Part shown: piece after piece, positions 8,401 to 17,282 of the stretch
How the letters are laid out: each line of letters opens with the position of its first letter
Position numbering within the stretch: position 1 is the first letter of the stretch
NCBI RefSeq assembly: GCF_030811685.1
Contig: NZ_JAUSRF010000003.1
Span: 62,001 to 126,000 of the forward strand
Length of the DNA stretch: 64,000 nt
DNA from: Neorhizobium huautlense
GTDB taxonomy: Bacteria > Pseudomonadota > Alphaproteobacteria > Rhizobiales > Rhizobiaceae
Direction of reading: 5' to 3'
Position numbers and translations under genes: made by a program
Notes under the pieces: model-generated
Seen by the model: the letters and a program-made list of their open reading frames with translations, nothing else
What the model was told of the DNA's origin: nothing
The model's database searches: none

Positions 8401-9392
8401 TAGATATCATCCACACAGGACCGTTCAACACGGTGCAGGACCTTGGCCGGCCCGGGTTTCGCAATATCGGTGTCACCACCAGTGGCGCGATGGACCCCTT
8501 GGCGCTCAAGATCGGCAACAGCATGCTCGGTAACGAGACCGGCGCGGCCGCGATTGAAATCCAGATCTATCCGTTCAAGCTTCGTTTTTCGAAGGCGACC
8601 GCTTTTGTCGTCACAGGCGCCGACTGCGGGGCTTCTCTCGACGGGCGGACGGTTCAGCCCTGGTGCGCTCTATCGGTCGAGGCCGGGCAGGTGCTGGAGC
8701 TCGGCCAGCCGCGCGTCGGCACGCGTGCCTACATCTGCATTGCCGGCGGTATCGATGTGGCACCGGTCATGGGTTCGCGCAGCACCTCGCTTCGCGGTGC
8801 TTTCGGCGGCAGAGAGGGACGTCATCTGATCACGGGTGACACCCTGCAAACGGGTGAGGTTTCAAGTCCCCTTGACCTTCCCGCCACAGGCCTCTCTGTC
8901 GTCGATCCGGCCTATGCGCTTGCCGACTTCTATCCCGCCCATGAAGACGGTGCACTTGTCATTCGCGCCATTCCAGCGGGGGAATATGGGTTGTTCGGTA
9001 CGGATGCCGAGCGTTTTTGGTCGCAGGCATGGAAGATTTCCACCCAGAGTGATCGCACCGGGTATCGGTTGACGGGGGAACCGATCAAGCCGACGACACC
9101 GGTCGAGATGCGTTCACATGGTGTTGTCTCCGGCGTCGTGCAGGTGCCTCCCAGCGGTGAACCGATCATCCAGATGGCCGATGCCAACACGGCGGGCGGT
9201 TATCCCAAGATCGCAGGGGTGATCGAGGCCGACCTGTGGCGGCTCGGGCAGGCGCGTATCGGCAGCCGTTTGCGTTTTGTCCGTGTGACGCATGCCGAGG
9301 CAGCAGGGATCGAGAGGGCCGTAGCCGGTTTTATCGACGACGTCGGCAGGACCTCGCGCATGGTTTGCCGCGCATTGCAGACGATGAATTGA
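8397..9392 (+). CDS. pxpC: 5-oxoprolinase subunit C (KipA/AHS2 family, biotin-dependent carboxyltransferase-like)
   Basis: A 331-residue AHS2-family protein. It opens with IIHTGPFNTVQDLGRPGFRN, the family hallmark, followed by GVTTSGAMDPLALKIGNSML; later MRSHGVVSGVVQVPPSGEPI and ADANTAGGYPKIA are also typical. ATG 8397 overlaps the pxpB stop and is chosen over the longer open frame inside pxpB. AHS1 and AHS2 domains are fused in urea carboxylase to biotin carboxylase and carrier domains, which matches the upstream genes. Confidence 0.9.
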   Translation: MIDIIHTGPFNTVQDLGRPGFRNIGVTTSGAMDPLALKIGNSMLGNETGAAAIEIQIYPFKLRFSKATAFVVTGADCGASLDGRTVQPWCALSVEAGQVLELGQPRVGTRAYICIAGGIDVAPVMGSRSTSLRGAFGGREGRHLITGDTLQTGEVSSPLDLPATGLSVVDPAYALADFYPAHEDGALVIRAIPAGEYGLFGTDAERFWSQAWKISTQSDRTGYRLTGEPIKPTTPVEMRSHGVVSGVVQVPPSGEPIIQMADANTAGGYPKIAGVIEADLWRLGQARIGSRLRFVRVTHAEAAGIERAVAGFIDDVGRTSRMVCRALQTMN

Positions 9393-9403
9393 GGGAAAAA
9401 GGA

Positions 9404-10171
9404 ATGAAGATCGATCTGAATTCCGACATGGGCGAGGGGTTCGGCCCCTATAGCCTGTGCGATGACGAGGCGATGATGAAGGTCGTATCCTCGGCCAATA
9501 TCGCCTGCGGTTTCCATGGCGGCGATCCGGACACCATGGCCCGCATGGTGCGCCTTGCCAAGGCGAACGGCGTCGGCATCGGTGCTCACCCCGGTCTGCC
9601 GGATCGCGCCGGTTTCGGGCGTCGCGAAATTCCCTATTCCAACGATGAATTGCGCCAGCAGATGCTCTATCAATTGGGAGCGCTGAAGGCGATTGCCGCC
9701 AGCGAAGGCCAGCGTGTCGCGCATTTCAGCTTCCACGCGGCCATGGGCAACATGGTCAACCGCGACCCGAAACTGGCCGACCTGATGATGGATGCCATCC
9801 GCGCCGTCGATCCCGAACTGATCATCTTTGCCATGCCCGGCAGCGAGATCGAAGCTGCCGCCAGGCGCGCCTCGCTCAAGACCCTGCTGCTGTTCCTGGC
9901 GGACCGTGCCTATGACGCACAGGGGCGTCTCGTCGCGCGGGGATTGCCGGGCGCGCTGGTCAAGGATGAGGTGGCGGTGCGTGCCCGTGTGCGCCAGTTC
10001 CTCGTCGATCGAACCGTTGCGACGATTGACGGCGTAACCATCGCCATGCCGGCAAAGTCCATTCTCGTTCACAGTGATACGCCGGGTTCGCTCGAACTGG
10101 CGCGGATCGTTCGCAGCGAAATCGAGGTCGCCGGCGGCACGCTCGCACCTGCGTCGCAGGTTGCCGGCTGA
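9404..10171 (+). CDS. pxpA: 5-oxoprolinase subunit A (LamB/YcsF family)
   Basis: A 255-residue TIM-barrel-like family protein. The N-terminus KIDLNSDMGEGFGPY, then ANIACGFHGGDP and GAHPGLPDRAGFGRR, are diagnostic of LamB/YcsF (PxpA) proteins. The aspartate and histidines in these blocks are the likely active-site residues. ATG 9404 has GAGGGAAAAAGGA upstream; the open frame reaching further 5' lies inside pxpC. It completes the PxpABC set that hydrolyses 5-oxoproline in other bacteria. Confidence 0.92.
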   Translation: MKIDLNSDMGEGFGPYSLCDDEAMMKVVSSANIACGFHGGDPDTMARMVRLAKANGVGIGAHPGLPDRAGFGRREIPYSNDELRQQMLYQLGALKAIAASEGQRVAHFSFHAAMGNMVNRDPKLADLMMDAIRAVDPELIIFAMPGSEIEAAARRASLKTLLLFLADRAYDAQGRLVARGLPGALVKDEVAVRARVRQFLVDRTVATIDGVTIAMPAKSILVHSDTPGSLELARIVRSEIEVAGGTLAPASQVAG

Positions 10172-10222
10172 CGCCGCAGCTTTTCCCATTCCACCCAGAA
10201 TTCAAAACCGGAAGACCAGATC

Positions 10223-11425
10223 ATGCCCGCCATCGCCGACCGTTTGAAAAACGTCTCCATCTCCGCTTCCGCTGCGATGACGCAGCGTGCGCGCGAACTT
10301 GCCGCCCAGGGCATCAAGGTTGTCAGCCTGTCCTCGGGCGAGCCGGATTTCCCGACGCCTCCGCATGCCATCGAAGCTGCGTATGCCGCCGCACTCGCCG
10401 GTGACACGAAATACCCGACCATGGACGGCACGCCGGCCATGAAGGCGGCGATCATCCGCAAGTTCAAACGCGAAAACAACCTGACCTATGAGCCGAACCA
10501 GATCGTCGTTTCGGGCGGCGGCAAGCAGGTTATCTTCAATGCCGTTTTGGCCACCTGCAATCCGGGCGATGAAGTCGTCATTCCGGCGCCGTCCTGGGTC
10601 AGTTATGCCGATATCGTGAAATTTGCCGGCGGCGTGCCGGTATCGGTGCCGTGCCCGGAAAACGCCGGTTTCAAGCTGCGCGCCGAGGATCTCGAAGCGG
10701 CGATCACCCCGCGCACCAAGTGGCTGTTCCTGAATTTCCCGAATAACCCGACGGGTGCGGCCTGCTCGCGCGCGGAAATGGCAGCAATTGCCGAGGTCAT
10801 GCTGCGCCATCCGCATGTGTGGATCCTGACAGACGATATCTACGAACACCTCGTCTATGACGGTTTCGAATTCTGCACGATCGCCGAGGTCGAGCCGCGC
10901 CTTTATGATCGCGTGCTGACCATGAATGGCGTGTCCAAGGCCTATGCCATGACCGGCTGGCGCCTGGGCTATTGCGGCGGTCCGAAAGACCTCATCGCCG
11001 CGATCAGCAATGTCAACGGCCAGAACAGCGGCGGTACTTCGACCCTGACGCAGGCCGCTGCCGTTGCCGCGCTGGATGGTCCGCAGGATCTGCTGAAGGA
11101 ACGTTCATCGATTTACAAGACCCGTCGCGACTACGTGCTTGGTCGTCTTGCCGAAATCGAAGGCTTGCGCGCCCACAAGCCGGAAGGCGCATTCTACATT
11201 TTCCCGAACATGTCCGAACTGATCGGCAAGACCACCAAGGGCGGCCGCAAGATCGAGACCGATGTCGATTTCGTCATGGGACTGGTCGAGGAACACCATG
11301 TCGCCACCGTGCAGGGGGCGGCCTACGGCATGAGCCCGTATTTCCGTATTTCCTACGCGACGAGCATGGAAATGCTGGAAGAGGGCTGCAACCGCATTGC
11401 CCAGTACTGCAAGGACATGAAGTAA
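10223..11425 (+). CDS. Class I/II pyridoxal-phosphate aminotransferase (aspartate aminotransferase type)
   Basis: A 400-residue fold-type I aminotransferase. Seen: the substrate-loop SSGEPDFPTP, NFPNNPTGA, LTDDIYEHLVYDG (PLP-ring aspartate and tyrosine), NGVSKAYAMTGWRLGY (lysine forming the Schiff base), and the C-terminal FRISYATS with the carboxylate-binding arginine. It lies 51 bp after pxpA in the same direction, suggesting that glutamate released from 5-oxoproline is transaminated, though the amino donor and acceptor are not determinable. A paralogue of similar style ends the hyu operon at 55250. Confidence 0.88.
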   Translation: MPAIADRLKNVSISASAAMTQRARELAAQGIKVVSLSSGEPDFPTPPHAIEAAYAAALAGDTKYPTMDGTPAMKAAIIRKFKRENNLTYEPNQIVVSGGGKQVIFNAVLATCNPGDEVVIPAPSWVSYADIVKFAGGVPVSVPCPENAGFKLRAEDLEAAITPRTKWLFLNFPNNPTGAACSRAEMAAIAEVMLRHPHVWILTDDIYEHLVYDGFEFCTIAEVEPRLYDRVLTMNGVSKAYAMTGWRLGYCGGPKDLIAAISNVNGQNSGGTSTLTQAAAVAALDGPQDLLKERSSIYKTRRDYVLGRLAEIEGLRAHKPEGAFYIFPNMSELIGKTTKGGRKIETDVDFVMGLVEEHHVATVQGAAYGMSPYFRISYATSMEMLEEGCNRIAQYCKDMK

Positions 11426-11445
11426 GCGGCTTTGATACCTGCCGT

Positions 11446-11472
11446 GACGGTCAGGCCTTCAGCCTGGCCGTC
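11446..11472. terminator. Bidirectional hairpin between the convergent aminotransferase and LysR genes
   Basis: GACGGTCAGGC, a 5-base loop and GCCTGGCCGTC form an 11-bp stem with one G-U pair. It begins 20 bp after the aminotransferase stop and overlaps the last codons of the convergent LysR gene, the expected place for a shared terminator. No long U-run follows. Confidence 0.55.
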
Positions 11473-12356
11473 AACTCGACGAGAATATCCCTGACCGCGA
11501 CGGCCGGCTGCGATAGCGGCGTCTGATCGGAAACGCAGAGCGACAAGGTTTCCTCGATCCTCGGGGAAACAAGCCGGCAAACCAGATTTTCTCCGGATTC
11601 GGCAATCAGCCGATCGGCAATTGCCTTGGGCATGATCGTCGCCCCAAGGCCACGATCGACGGAACGGCTGAGTGTTCTGACGATCTCCACTTCCGCCACC
11701 ACTTTCAGCTCGACCTTGCTGCGTGAAAACGCGGTGTCGACCGCACGACGCACGAAATTGTAGGCTGGCGGCATCAGGAACGGCAGCCCGTCGAGCGCCG
11801 TCACCGGCACCGGCGCGTCGCCTGCTTCGATTGCAAAATCCGGATGTGCGACGACAAAAAACTCTTCCTTCAACAGCGGTTCGAAACGCACGCCCTTGAT
11901 CGGACCAACACCGTGAATGAGCGCCATTTCGAGGCGGCCGTTCATGATCATCTGGCTATAGGTCTGGCCGACACTTTCGGTCAGGTGCAGCAGGATGCCC
12001 GGATGGCGTTTTCGCGTTTCCGCCAGAAGCTCGACTGAAAGAGTTGCAGCACTGCTGAATGGTACCAGACCGACAGACACGCGGCCGGCCAGTGACTTGC
12101 CCGCCGTTGCAACATCGGACTGTGCCTGCTCCATCTGCCGCAGGATGATCTGCGCGTGGCGATAGACTGCCTGGCCGGCATCGGTCATCGTCACGCCCTG
12201 CTGGCTGCGGATCAGCAGCTTCTGCCCGAAATGATCTTCGAGCGCTGCCAGCTGCTGGCTGAGCGCCGGTTGGGCAAGGTGAAGGATGTCGGCGGCGCGC
12301 GTAATGCTGCCGCTATCGACGATGACGATGAAGGATTTGAGGCGCCGGATATCCAT
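11451..12356 (-). CDS. LysR-family transcriptional regulator
   Basis: A 301-residue regulator. The N-terminal winged helix-turn-helix is clear (MDIRRLKSFIVIVDSGSITRAADILHLAQPALSQQLAALEDHFG, read in two parts), and the C-terminal co-inducer domain starts near residue 90 (GRVSVGLVPFSSA). The sequence is reminiscent of the Nac/CbbR-like branch with the pattern GLVP. It is transcribed divergently from the sugar-acid operon that starts at 12588, so it most likely controls that operon from the shared 231-bp region; control of the upstream oxoprolinase genes is less likely since they are convergent. Confidence 0.9.
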   Translation of the reverse strand: MDIRRLKSFIVIVDSGSITRAADILHLAQPALSQQLAALEDHFGQKLLIRSQQGVTMTDAGQAVYRHAQIILRQMEQAQSDVATAGKSLAGRVSVGLVPFSSAATLSVELLAETRKRHPGILLHLTESVGQTYSQMIMNGRLEMALIHGVGPIKGVRFEPLLKEEFFVVAHPDFAIEAGDAPVPVTALDGLPFLMPPAYNFVRRAVDTAFSRSKVELKVVAEVEIVRTLSRSVDRGLGATIMPKAIADRLIAESGENLVCRLVSPRIEETLSLCVSDQTPLSQPAVAVRDILVELTARLKA

Positions 12357-12587
12357 TGTGGTCGATGCTGCCTGTGTTGTTGCCGCCTATTCGGACGCTT
12401 GCTGGAGGTTTACCAGCAGTCCTTTGGCGCATGAAGAGAGAACCTAGCTGATTGATTTGTAACGCGCAAATCACGCCTGCTGCAACATGCGTGCCTCTCC
12501 ATAACGCTTCCTTATTAGCCCAAAACTAATCGGTCTTAGGCAAGTGAAAAAAGCTTCGCTAGTCTCATCTCAACAAAGGGGATCTGA
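12357..12587. promoter_or_regulatory. Divergent promoter region between lysR and the sugar-acid operon
   Basis: This 231-bp gap separates two divergent genes and is AT-richer towards the middle. LysR boxes of the form T-N11-A are expected here; the stretch TTAGCCCAAAACTAA near 12513-12527 (TTAG…CTAA) is a plausible dyad. An AAAGGGGATCTGA ribosome site precedes ATG 12588. Promoter elements were not assigned with certainty. Confidence 0.4.
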
Positions 12588-13361
12588 ATGCCGTTTTCCG
12601 ATTACAAGACCGCTCTTGTCACTGGTGCCTCCTCGGGAATTGGCGCTGCTGTCGTGGAAAGACTGTGCCGCGAAGGCCTGGAGGTCTATGCGGTTGCCCG
12701 CAGTGCCGAGCCGCTGCGCGAACTTTCCGAACGCACCGGCTGCATCGCTCACGCGGTTGACGTGACCAACAGGGAAGCGCTCGCCGAACTGACCGGCCGC
12801 GTGGCATTCGACATTCTCATCAATAATGCCGGCGTCGATCGTCCGAAGAAATTCCTCGAAGCGGAAGAGGGCGATATCGATCTGCTGATCGACGTCAACC
12901 TGCGTGCCGTCCTGCACCTCTGCCGCATGGTCGTGCCGGGCATGGCAGAGCGTGATCGCGGTCACGTCATCAACATTTCCTCGATTGCCGGCAATTATAA
13001 TTTCGGCGGCAACTCGACCTATCATGCCGTAAAGGCCGGCGTTGCAATGCTGTCGAACCAGTTGCGCATCGACACTTTTGGCAAGCGCGTGCGGGTAACG
13101 GAGATCTGCCCCGGCCGCGTCGCGACCGATATATTCAACCACGTCCACGGCAACGACCCGTCCATCCGCGAGCGCTTCATCGATGGTTTCGAATTGCCGC
13201 AGGCCTCCGATATCGCCGATGCGATCGCCTTCGCGATTGCCGCGCCCGTCGCAGTGAATATCGGCCATATGGAAATCACCCCGACGCTTCAGGTCATGGG
13301 CGGCCTGCAGACGGCCAAGCCGCAGACCCCTGCCGCCAGTTCCGAAGGGACCAAGCGGTGA
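12588..13361 (+). CDS. Short-chain dehydrogenase/reductase
   Basis: A 257-residue classical SDR. The nucleotide motif TGASSGIGAAV (residues about 10-20), NNAG (near 80), catalytic Ser in INISSIAG and the Tyr-x-x-x-Lys pair in STYHAVKAG are all present, as is ICPGRVATDIF. The basic residue pattern after strand 2 (VARSAE) suggests NADP(H). It is the first gene of the sugar-acid operon and overlaps the downstream permease by 4 bp (GTGA). Its substrate is probably a keto acid or sugar acid of the pathway; the style resembles YdfG-like 3-hydroxy-acid dehydrogenases. Confidence 0.88.
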   Translation: MPFSDYKTALVTGASSGIGAAVVERLCREGLEVYAVARSAEPLRELSERTGCIAHAVDVTNREALAELTGRVAFDILINNAGVDRPKKFLEAEEGDIDLLIDVNLRAVLHLCRMVVPGMAERDRGHVINISSIAGNYNFGGNSTYHAVKAGVAMLSNQLRIDTFGKRVRVTEICPGRVATDIFNHVHGNDPSIRERFIDGFELPQASDIADAIAFAIAAPVAVNIGHMEITPTLQVMGGLQTAKPQTPAASSEGTKR

Positions 13362-14065
13362 GCGGGTTTGATCTTTCTGCAATCCTGACCAACCCGGAAT
13401 ACATCTCGATGCTCCTGCACGGCATCGAGATGACCTTCATCATCTATATCGGTTCATGGACGCTGGCGATGACGTTGGCCATCCTTCTCCTTGCGCTGCG
13501 CGTCTCGCCACTGCGCATCGGTGAGCCGATCGTAGCGGCCTATGTTTCGTATCATCGCAATGTGCCGACACTGGTTCAGTTGATGCTCTGGTATTTCGGC
13601 ATTTTCACGCTGATGCCGCAGGGCCTGTCGGACTGGCTGGCAAACAACAATGCCGAAGCGATTTTTGCAGTCATCGGTCTTGGCCTGTGTCAGGCTGCCT
13701 ATTTCAGCGAAGACCTTCGTTCCGGTCTGCGCTCGGTCAGCCCCGGGCAGATGGAGGCGGCACAGGCGCTTGGCCACGGTTACGCCTCGGCGATGCGTTT
13801 CGTGATCATGCCGCAGGGCGTGCGCAATGCGCTGCCACCGCTGATCAATCACAGTGTTTCGCTGTTCAAGAACAGCAGTCTTGCCATCGTCATCGGTGCG
13901 CCTGAACTGACCCATGCCGTCAAGGAAATCGAAAACATCAGTTTCCGCACCTTCGAAATCTACATGATCGGCACCGTCACCTATCTGTTCTTCTCGCTCA
14001 TCATCATGGGTATCGGAGCCTATATCGCCATGCGAGCCGATCCGGCGCGGAGGGCACGCGCATGA
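13358..14065 (+). CDS. ABC transporter permease, polar-amino-acid (HisM/GlnP) type
   Basis: A 235-residue permease with about five membrane segments. It starts at GTG, overlapping the SDR stop. The EAA loop reads EAAQALGHGYASAMRFVIMPQG, characteristic of the polar-amino-acid uptake family. It overlaps the next permease by 4 bp. Although the family is named for amino acids, the surrounding sugar-acid enzymes indicate that the transported compound may be a sugar acid. Confidence 0.9.
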   Translation: MSGFDLSAILTNPEYISMLLHGIEMTFIIYIGSWTLAMTLAILLLALRVSPLRIGEPIVAAYVSYHRNVPTLVQLMLWYFGIFTLMPQGLSDWLANNNAEAIFAVIGLGLCQAAYFSEDLRSGLRSVSPGQMEAAQALGHGYASAMRFVIMPQGVRNALPPLINHSVSLFKNSSLAIVIGAPELTHAVKEIENISFRTFEIYMIGTVTYLFFSLIIMGIGAYIAMRADPARRARA

Positions 14066-14820
14066 TCCACGATTTTATCGCCATCATTCAGGATTACTGG
14101 CTGCTTCTTCTGATCGGCCAATACCCGAACGGCCCGCTCGGCGGTCTCGCCAACACGCTCATCCTCTCGGCCCTGGCCATCGCTTTTGCCTTCCCGGTCA
14201 GCATCCTGATGGCGCTCGCCCGCCTGTCTAAATGGTGGTTCCTGCGCTGGCCGATGACCGCGCTGGTCTATGTCACCCGCGGCGTGCCGCTGCTGATGCT
14301 CATCCTGTGGTGCTATTTCGTCATTCCGCTCTGGACCGGTGCCGATGTGCCGAGCTTCCTGATCATGCTGGTGACGCTGGTCATCTATCAGGGCGCGTTT
14401 CTCAGCGAAGTTGTCCGCGCCGGCATTGTTTCGCTGGGGCAGGGCCAGATGGATGCGGCGCGTGCGCTCGGCCACGGTTACATGGGGGCGATGCGCTTCG
14501 TGATCCTGCCGCAGGCGCTCTACAACATGATCCCGAGCATGATCTCCACCTTCGTCTCGACGATCAAGGACACCACGCTCGGTTACGTCATCAACGTGCC
14601 CGACCTGACGTTTGCGGCAAGCCAGGTGAACAACCAGCTCCTGACGCAGCCTTTCCAGGTCTTCCTCATTCTCGCAGTGGTCTATTACATCCTCTGCTGG
14701 AGCCTGACTTATGTCGCCAACAGTGTCGAGCGACGGATCGCGCGCCGACGCGCCGGGCCGCGCAATCCACGCCTGCCGGCTGAAGCCGCGCCTCTCAAAA
14801 CCATCACGGAGCAGCTATGA
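14062..14820 (+). CDS. ABC transporter permease, polar-amino-acid type
   Basis: A 252-residue second permease half. The family signature [13 protein letters not shown] and EAA loop [21 protein letters not shown] are visible. ATG 14062 overlaps the preceding stop and its own stop overlaps the ATPase start, so the four transporter genes are translationally coupled. The C-terminal tail is rich in Arg, Pro and Ala ([14 protein letters not shown]), cytosolic. Confidence 0.9.
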   Translation: MIHDFIAIIQDYWLLLLIGQYPNGPLGGLANTLILSALAIAFAFPVSILMALARLSKWWFLRWPMTALVYVTRGVPLLMLILWCYFVIPLWTGADVPSFLIMLVTLVIYQGAFLSEVVRAGIVSLGQGQMDAARALGHGYMGAMRFVILPQALYNMIPSMISTFVSTIKDTTLGYVINVPDLTFAASQVNNQLLTQPFQVFLILAVVYYILCWSLTYVANSVERRIARRRAGPRNPRLPAEAAPLKTITEQL

Positions 14821-15584
14821 GCACCTCAGTTTCCGAACCGCAGGCCGCGCAGGCGATCCGCATTGCCGATGTGTGCAAGAGCTATGGCGATTATCAGGTC
14901 CTGAAGAACATCAATGCCGAAGTGGCACGTGGCGAAGTGGTGGTCATCTGCGGCCCGTCCGGCTCCGGCAAATCGACGCTGATCCGCACCGTCAACCGTC
15001 TCGAAGAGATCAACAGCGGTGGCATCAGCTTCGAGGGCCAGAATATCCACGCGGCAATGCGTTCAAGCGAACTCAACAAGCTGCGCAGCCGTATCGGCTT
15101 CGTTTTCCAGAGTTTCAACCTCTTTCCGCATCTCTCGGTCGTCGAGAACGTGTCGATGTCGCCGATCCGCGTGAAGGGCGTATCACCGGCTACCGCCCAT
15201 GAAAAGGCGCTGAAACTGCTCGACCGCGTCGGTCTGGCCGACAAGGCAAATTCCTATCCCGGTCAGTTGTCCGGTGGCCAGCAGCAGCGCGTGGCGATCG
15301 CCCGTGCTCTGGCCATGGAACCGCCTGTCATGCTGTTCGACGAACCGACCAGCGCGCTCGATCCGGAAATGGTGGGTGAAGTGCTGAGCGTCATGAAAAG
15401 CCTGGCGGCCGAAGGCATGACCATGTTGTGCGTGACCCACGAAATGGGTTTTGCCCGCGATGTCGCCGATCGTATCTGGTTTATCGACGCCGGTGAAATT
15501 CTCGAAACCGCGCCTCCCGAAGAGTTTTTCAAGAATCCACGACATCCGCGCGCTCAGCGTTTCCTCGCTGATCTGCGGCACTGA
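14817..15584 (+). CDS. ABC transporter ATP-binding protein, polar-amino-acid type
   Basis: A 255-residue ATPase of the GlnQ/HisP class. Walker [14 protein letters not shown]-loop [10 protein letters not shown], signature [16 protein letters not shown], Walker [20 protein letters not shown] and switch histidine in [10 protein letters not shown] are present. It lacks a C-terminal regulatory extension, as usual in this class. It lies between the permeases and the binding protein, completing the transporter. Confidence 0.93.
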   Translation: MSTSVSEPQAAQAIRIADVCKSYGDYQVLKNINAEVARGEVVVICGPSGSGKSTLIRTVNRLEEINSGGISFEGQNIHAAMRSSELNKLRSRIGFVFQSFNLFPHLSVVENVSMSPIRVKGVSPATAHEKALKLLDRVGLADKANSYPGQLSGGQQQRVAIARALAMEPPVMLFDEPTSALDPEMVGEVLSVMKSLAAEGMTMLCVTHEMGFARDVADRIWFIDAGEILETAPPEEFFKNPRHPRAQRFLADLRH

Positions 15585-15620
15585 CTGCCTTCAACACAAA
15601 ATAACAATGGAGAACAGCAA

Positions 15621-16457
15621 ATGAACTGGAAATTCGCAACTCTCGCAGCCCTCGTCGCCAGCACCGCTGCCGTCGCGCCTGCCAAGGCAGATCAGCTTGC
15701 CGACATCCTGTCGGCCAAGAAGCTGCGCTGCGCAACCTTTGCCGACGTGCCGCCTTTCTCGGCGCCGGACCCGAAGACCCGTGAAATGGCCGGCTTCGAC
15801 GTCGACCTTTGCAATGCCATCGCCAAGGAACTCGGCGTAACGGCGGAAGTAAAGCCGGTGTCGGTCGAGGCCCGCGTGCCGGAAGTCAAACTTGGCCGCG
15901 TCGATATCACCGTTGCCAACCTTGCCTATACCCAGAGCCGCGCTGAACAGATCCAGTTCAGCGATCCCTATTACCTCGCCAAGGAAATGCTGATCGTTCC
16001 GACCACGGACGAAGGCAAGGCAAAGGCGGATTATGTCGGCCAGCGCATCGCTTCGGCCAAGGGTTCGACGTCGGAAATGTCGATCAAGCTCAACAAGTCC
16101 GAGCCGCTGACCTTCCAGGATACAGCGTCCGCCTATCTCGCCGTTCAGCAGGGCAAGGCGCGCGGCATGGTCGCCAACACGATGACGACGACGAAGTTCG
16201 TCAACGAGTCGAAAAGCCGCGGCAAGGAAATGCGCATGATCGAGGAGCCGATGCTGTACCAGCCGATCGGTATCGGCATGCAGAAGGACCAGCCGGCGCT
16301 GACCGCCAAGATCAACGAAATCCTGCGCAAGCTGGACGCCGATGGCGAGATCAACAAGATCTGGGACAAGTGGCTCGGTCAGGGCACCGAATACAAGATG
16401 ACCCGCACCGACAAGGTCGTCCCGCTGTCCGAACTGAAGTTCGACCCGATCCCGTAA
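15621..16457 (+). CDS. Periplasmic substrate-binding protein, family 3
   Basis: A 278-residue binding protein with a signal peptide (MNWKFATLAALVASTAAVAPAKA, cleaved near residue 23, written here as seen in two blocks). The mature part has the family-3 pattern LRCATFADVPPFSAPD, GFDVDLCNAIAKELG and VDITVANLAYTQSRAEQIQFSDPYY. The phrase on the ligand arginine (TQSRAEQ) matches amino-acid binders where an arginine holds the alpha-carboxylate, which would equally suit a sugar acid. It is followed by a hairpin at 16513 that may raise its transcript level. Confidence 0.9.
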   Translation: MNWKFATLAALVASTAAVAPAKADQLADILSAKKLRCATFADVPPFSAPDPKTREMAGFDVDLCNAIAKELGVTAEVKPVSVEARVPEVKLGRVDITVANLAYTQSRAEQIQFSDPYYLAKEMLIVPTTDEGKAKADYVGQRIASAKGSTSEMSIKLNKSEPLTFQDTASAYLAVQQGKARGMVANTMTTTKFVNESKSRGKEMRMIEEPMLYQPIGIGMQKDQPALTAKINEILRKLDADGEINKIWDKWLGQGTEYKMTRTDKVVPLSELKFDPIP

Positions 16458-16512
16458 TCCAGCGGCGCATAGCGCCTCGGATTTCAATTCATCCACAATC
16501 GAAGAATTGCCG

Positions 16513-16534
16513 ACGGCGGCAGTCTTGCCGCCGT
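16513..16534 (+). terminator. Hairpin between the binding-protein gene and the RraA-like gene
   Basis: ACGGCGGCA and its exact complement TGCCGCCGT enclose a 4-base loop, 55 bp after the binding-protein stop. No U-run follows. Such intra-operon hairpins after a binding-protein gene usually act as partial terminators or mRNA 3' stabilisers; that role is inferred. Confidence 0.5.
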
Positions 16535-16565
16535 GCGGTTCATCTATGGCCTCGAGGAGGGCCCA

Positions 16566-17240
16566 ATGGCACATATCAAAGACATTCCGGAACGTCCTTC
16601 CAACGAGGATCTGGCAGCGCTTTCAAAATTTTCGCCCGCCACCATTCATGAGGCGCAAGGGCGTCGCGGCGCGCTGTCGTCTCGCCTGAAGCCGGTCGAT
16701 TACCGCATGAAGCTTTGCGGCCCGGCCTTCACCGTGAAATCCTCGCCGCGTGACAACATCATGCTGCAGCTGGCGATCAACTACGCCAAGCCGGGCGACA
16801 TCATCGTCGTTTCCGCCGGAGAGTATGAGGAAGCCGGCTCTTTCGGCGACGTGCTGGCCAATGCCTGCCTCGCAAAGGGTATCGGTGGCCTTGTGACGGA
16901 TACCGGCGTGCGCGATACGCTCCAGCTTCGCGAGCTGGGCTTCCCGGTGTTCTCGCTCAGCACCTGCATCAAGGGTACCGTCAAGGAAACCATTGGTACG
17001 ACCAATGACAGCATCATCGTCGGCGGTGAGATTATCAATCCCGGCGATGTCATCGTTGGCGATGCCGATGGCCTGGTTGTCGTGCGTCGGAATGAAGTGG
17101 CAGAAGTCGCGAAACTTTCGCAGGCGCGTGAAGATGCCGAGGCAGGATTTATCCAGGCTTACAAGAATGGTGCTACGGTCATCGAAGTCAGCAAGCTCGA
17201 GCCGGTCCTGAAAGCGAAGGGTCTGGTCGTCGATATCTGA
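16566..17240 (+). CDS. RraA-family protein (HMG/CHA aldolase or oxaloacetate-decarboxylase type)
   Basis: A 224-residue RraA-fold protein. The block GSFGDVLANACLAKGIGGLVTDTGVRDT holds the conserved Gly, Arg and Asp that bind Mg2+ and the alpha-keto acid in the 4-hydroxy-4-methyl-2-oxoglutarate/4-carboxy-4-hydroxy-2-oxoadipate aldolase family. ATG 16566 follows GAGGAGGGCCCA. In this operon it may cleave or decarboxylate a branched or oxidised sugar acid; a role in RNase E inhibition is unlikely for this subfamily. Exact substrate unknown. Confidence 0.8.
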   Translation: MAHIKDIPERPSNEDLAALSKFSPATIHEAQGRRGALSSRLKPVDYRMKLCGPAFTVKSSPRDNIMLQLAINYAKPGDIIVVSAGEYEEAGSFGDVLANACLAKGIGGLVTDTGVRDTLQLRELGFPVFSLSTCIKGTVKETIGTTNDSIIVGGEIINPGDVIVGDADGLVVVRRNEVAEVAKLSQAREDAEAGFIQAYKNGATVIEVSKLEPVLKAKGLVVDI

Positions 17241-17282
17241 CGACAACACGAACCCTGATCTTCACATGTGCCGGAGGTACGA

